Shown: positions 62,101-64,000 of the stretch, piece by piece
How positions within the stretch are numbered: position 1 is the stretch's first letter
Layout of the letters: the number at the start of each line of letters is the position of its first letter
NCBI GenBank assembly: GCA_037013495.1
Contig: CM072805.1
Location: forward strand, 18,688,669-18,752,668
Length of the DNA: 64,000 bases
From: Hippophae tibetana
Lineage: Eukaryota > Streptophyta > Magnoliopsida > Rosales > Elaeagnaceae
Direction: 5' to 3'
The notes under the pieces: model-generated
Seen by the model: only the letters and a program-made list of their open reading frames with translations
Told to the model about the DNA's origin: nothing
Database searches by the model: none
Translations under genes and position numbers: made by a program

Positions 62101-64000
62101 AAATAAGTAAAGAAAATAAATATGAAAGAAATATTATTGAAAAAAATAATATTAAACTTATATAAAATAATAAGTGATAACAAAACTAAACTATTAGTCA
62201 GTCACTGCAGAATGAATAATTCAATCGTATTAAAAATAACACTCACAAAGTATTAATATTAATAAGTCACCACAAAGTGATAACAATATAAAAAAAACAG
62301 TCTAGGGAATATTGGAATTAAGATTTCAATAAATCGATTTCTAAAATTAAGTAAACGAATTTGATTTAAAAAATTTTATAAAAACAAAAAATCAAAAGCA
62401 GTAACCAAGTTACAGAAAAATCAGTTTATAATTTTTTTTTTAAAATAAGATTCTTAATTTGTTTATGAAAAAATGGGAATAAATTTTCATAAAATTATAG
62501 TAAATAATATATGAATAAATAAGTTAAAAATAAAATTATATCATTAAAATTAAAAATATACAAATATAAATATATATATAAATTATAAATACAAAAAATA
62601 ACATCAAATTTAAATATAGTATATGATCGAGTTCTATGTATCACATAGTGTCCTTAAAATAATTATTTTGCTCACCGTGTATATCAGAGAACTATAAAAA
62701 CTTATCTCTTAAATATTTGAACTCTATTGAATGAACCTAACTATAGAGAAAAAAATACAAAAAATATGTTATTTTCACTTCCTTTGTTTTCTATCTCTCT
62801 TTCTGTTTTTTTTCCTTCCTTTATTTCCCTTCTTTTCTAAGTTAGCCAACTCTTTTCTTTCTTTTATCTCTTCCTTTTTCCCTATTTGTTTGTGTTTTCT
62901 TTCTTATATAAGAAAATAAGAAATAGATAAAAAAACTAAAATCATTTAATACATAATAAACAAGACAGAAACGAAAGAAAAAAAAGGAATACAATAAAAA
63001 CGAAACAAAAACGAAAGGATAAAAACTAAAATTAATTAATACATTAAAATCAAACTAAATATTTTAAGCTTTTTTAAAAATATTTAATTTAAAAATTTTC
63101 AACATCTATCCCTTCTTTTATTATTATTTTATTAATAAAAAATAAAAAAAAGTAAAATTGAGATACAGAAAGAGTTTAATAGAGAGGGAAAAAAGAGAAG
63201 GTATAGGCAGAGGAAGAAAGGAAGAGAAAGAGAAAGAGAAAAACAAAAAGAGTAAAGAGTTGGATCGTTTGAAACAATTTTAATTAATATAAATCGGATC
63301 AGATCGTTTAAAACTGTTTGATCCGATCCGGTTTTTGATTTTCAGACACTTTTAATGAGAAATAATATGAAAATTTTAATATATTATTAAACCGGTTTAA
63401 AAATTAATACAAATTAGATCAAATCGTTTAAAAAACGATTTTAATCGAACTGAATTGTTTGATTTATAAAACCGTTCAATCTGGTCCAATTTGATCTGAT
63501 TTTCCGGTTTGATCCGATACGAACTGGTTTATGAACACCCCTAATAGAGAAGGATAGATATATAAAAAAAAGAATATGAGACTTTTGGTAATTTTGTTAA
63601 TTAATAAAATATATAATTTTTATTTTATCTTTCAAAAATTTAAATTTTTTAAGATTTTAATTTAATTAATCATATTTTTAAATGTTATGACTAAATAAGA
63701 TTATCTTAATAGTTATAGAATTAAAATACATAAACGCGTAGTTATATATATCTAAAGAATTTAATATTTTTTTATTTAATATAATTAAAATTTATACAAA
63801 TTTTGGTTATTAACAATAATATTTTTTTTATAAAATTGTCATTAAAATTATACCTTTATGAAATACTTATAGCATTTTATTTTTATCAATTCTATATTAT
63901 ATATATATTTTTTAATTTTTTTAGATTTAATCTTCTAACCCGAGCATTTTAACAACACTAAACTAGTGTTCGAAAAGAAATGTCCCATGTTGTTCATAGA
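62101..64000. other. AT-rich right edge, simple repeats, no gene seen
   Basis: May contain the 5' LTR of the neighbouring Copia fossil, but no repeat partner was found. It includes a polypyrimidine stretch (62770-62900), a purine-rich stretch (63160-63250) and GATCCGATCCGG/ATCGTTTAAAAC-type words (63260-63530). The open frame near 62731-62919 is a product of the pyrimidine-rich tract. Confidence 0.45.

Noticed and set aside
62731-62919. 62-residue plus-strand frame rich in Phe and Leu
   Set aside because: It is an artefact of a polypyrimidine tract.
1-64000. CRISPR arrays, bacterial operons, rRNA or intact tRNA genes
   Set aside because: No regularly spaced identical repeats of the right size, no operon-like packing, and no complete cloverleaf were seen. 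The window is plant nuclear DNA.

Overview
This is nuclear DNA of a land plant, almost certainly a eudicot. It is strongly AT-rich, the genes carry GT-AG introns, and it holds plant-specific families (myosin VIII, a plastid-type FAD synthetase, a TIR-NBS-LRR relic) among Copia retrotransposon fossils. The species cannot be fixed from the sequence. There is no bacterial-style operon, CRISPR array or rRNA.

Four host genes look intact. (1) 7.75-10.35 kb, minus strand: a four-exon alpha/beta-hydrolase of the TMEM53/DUF829 family. (2) 20.55-26.33 kb, minus: a five-exon FAD synthetase (FMN adenylyltransferase, RIBF type). (3) 28.18-28.81 kb, plus: a single-exon DEDDy 3'-5' exonuclease like the Werner exonuclease domain. 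(4) 30.2-44.1 kb, minus (leader to about 44.95 kb): a 23-coding-exon class VIII myosin of the ATM1 type. Exon borders were worked out by hand from splice sites, and phase is kept across every junction of all three multi-exon genes. The four genes are not an obvious pathway; they look like ordinary neighbours. A relic of an NBS-LRR gene lies at the left edge.

The rest is mostly transposon-derived. Copia fossils lie at 1.2-6.6 kb (whole in outline, both LTRs), 11.2-12.8 kb (short, old, with an integrase piece in inverted orientation), 13.8-19.0 kb (old, both LTRs), 22.9-23.3 kb (3' end only, in a RIBF intron), 53.8-54.5 kb (gag-protease piece) and about 58.0-62.1 kb (old). A decayed En/Spm-type DNA transposon with Transposase_24-like and Ulp1-like parts lies at 54.8-57.6 kb. 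Several fold-back (MITE-like) elements and small tandem duplications sit in myosin and RIBF introns. The 45-54 kb and 62-64 kb stretches are AT-rich and gene-poor.

I found no convincing new multi-gene system. The observations most worth checking are: the myosin VIII gene has ATA where the family's conserved start ATG should be; a 14-base micro-exon in the same gene; an orphan promoter-like block (three ACGT cores spaced exactly 8 bases, then a perfect splice donor) just before a Copia insertion; and the small Copia derivative with an inverted internal segment.
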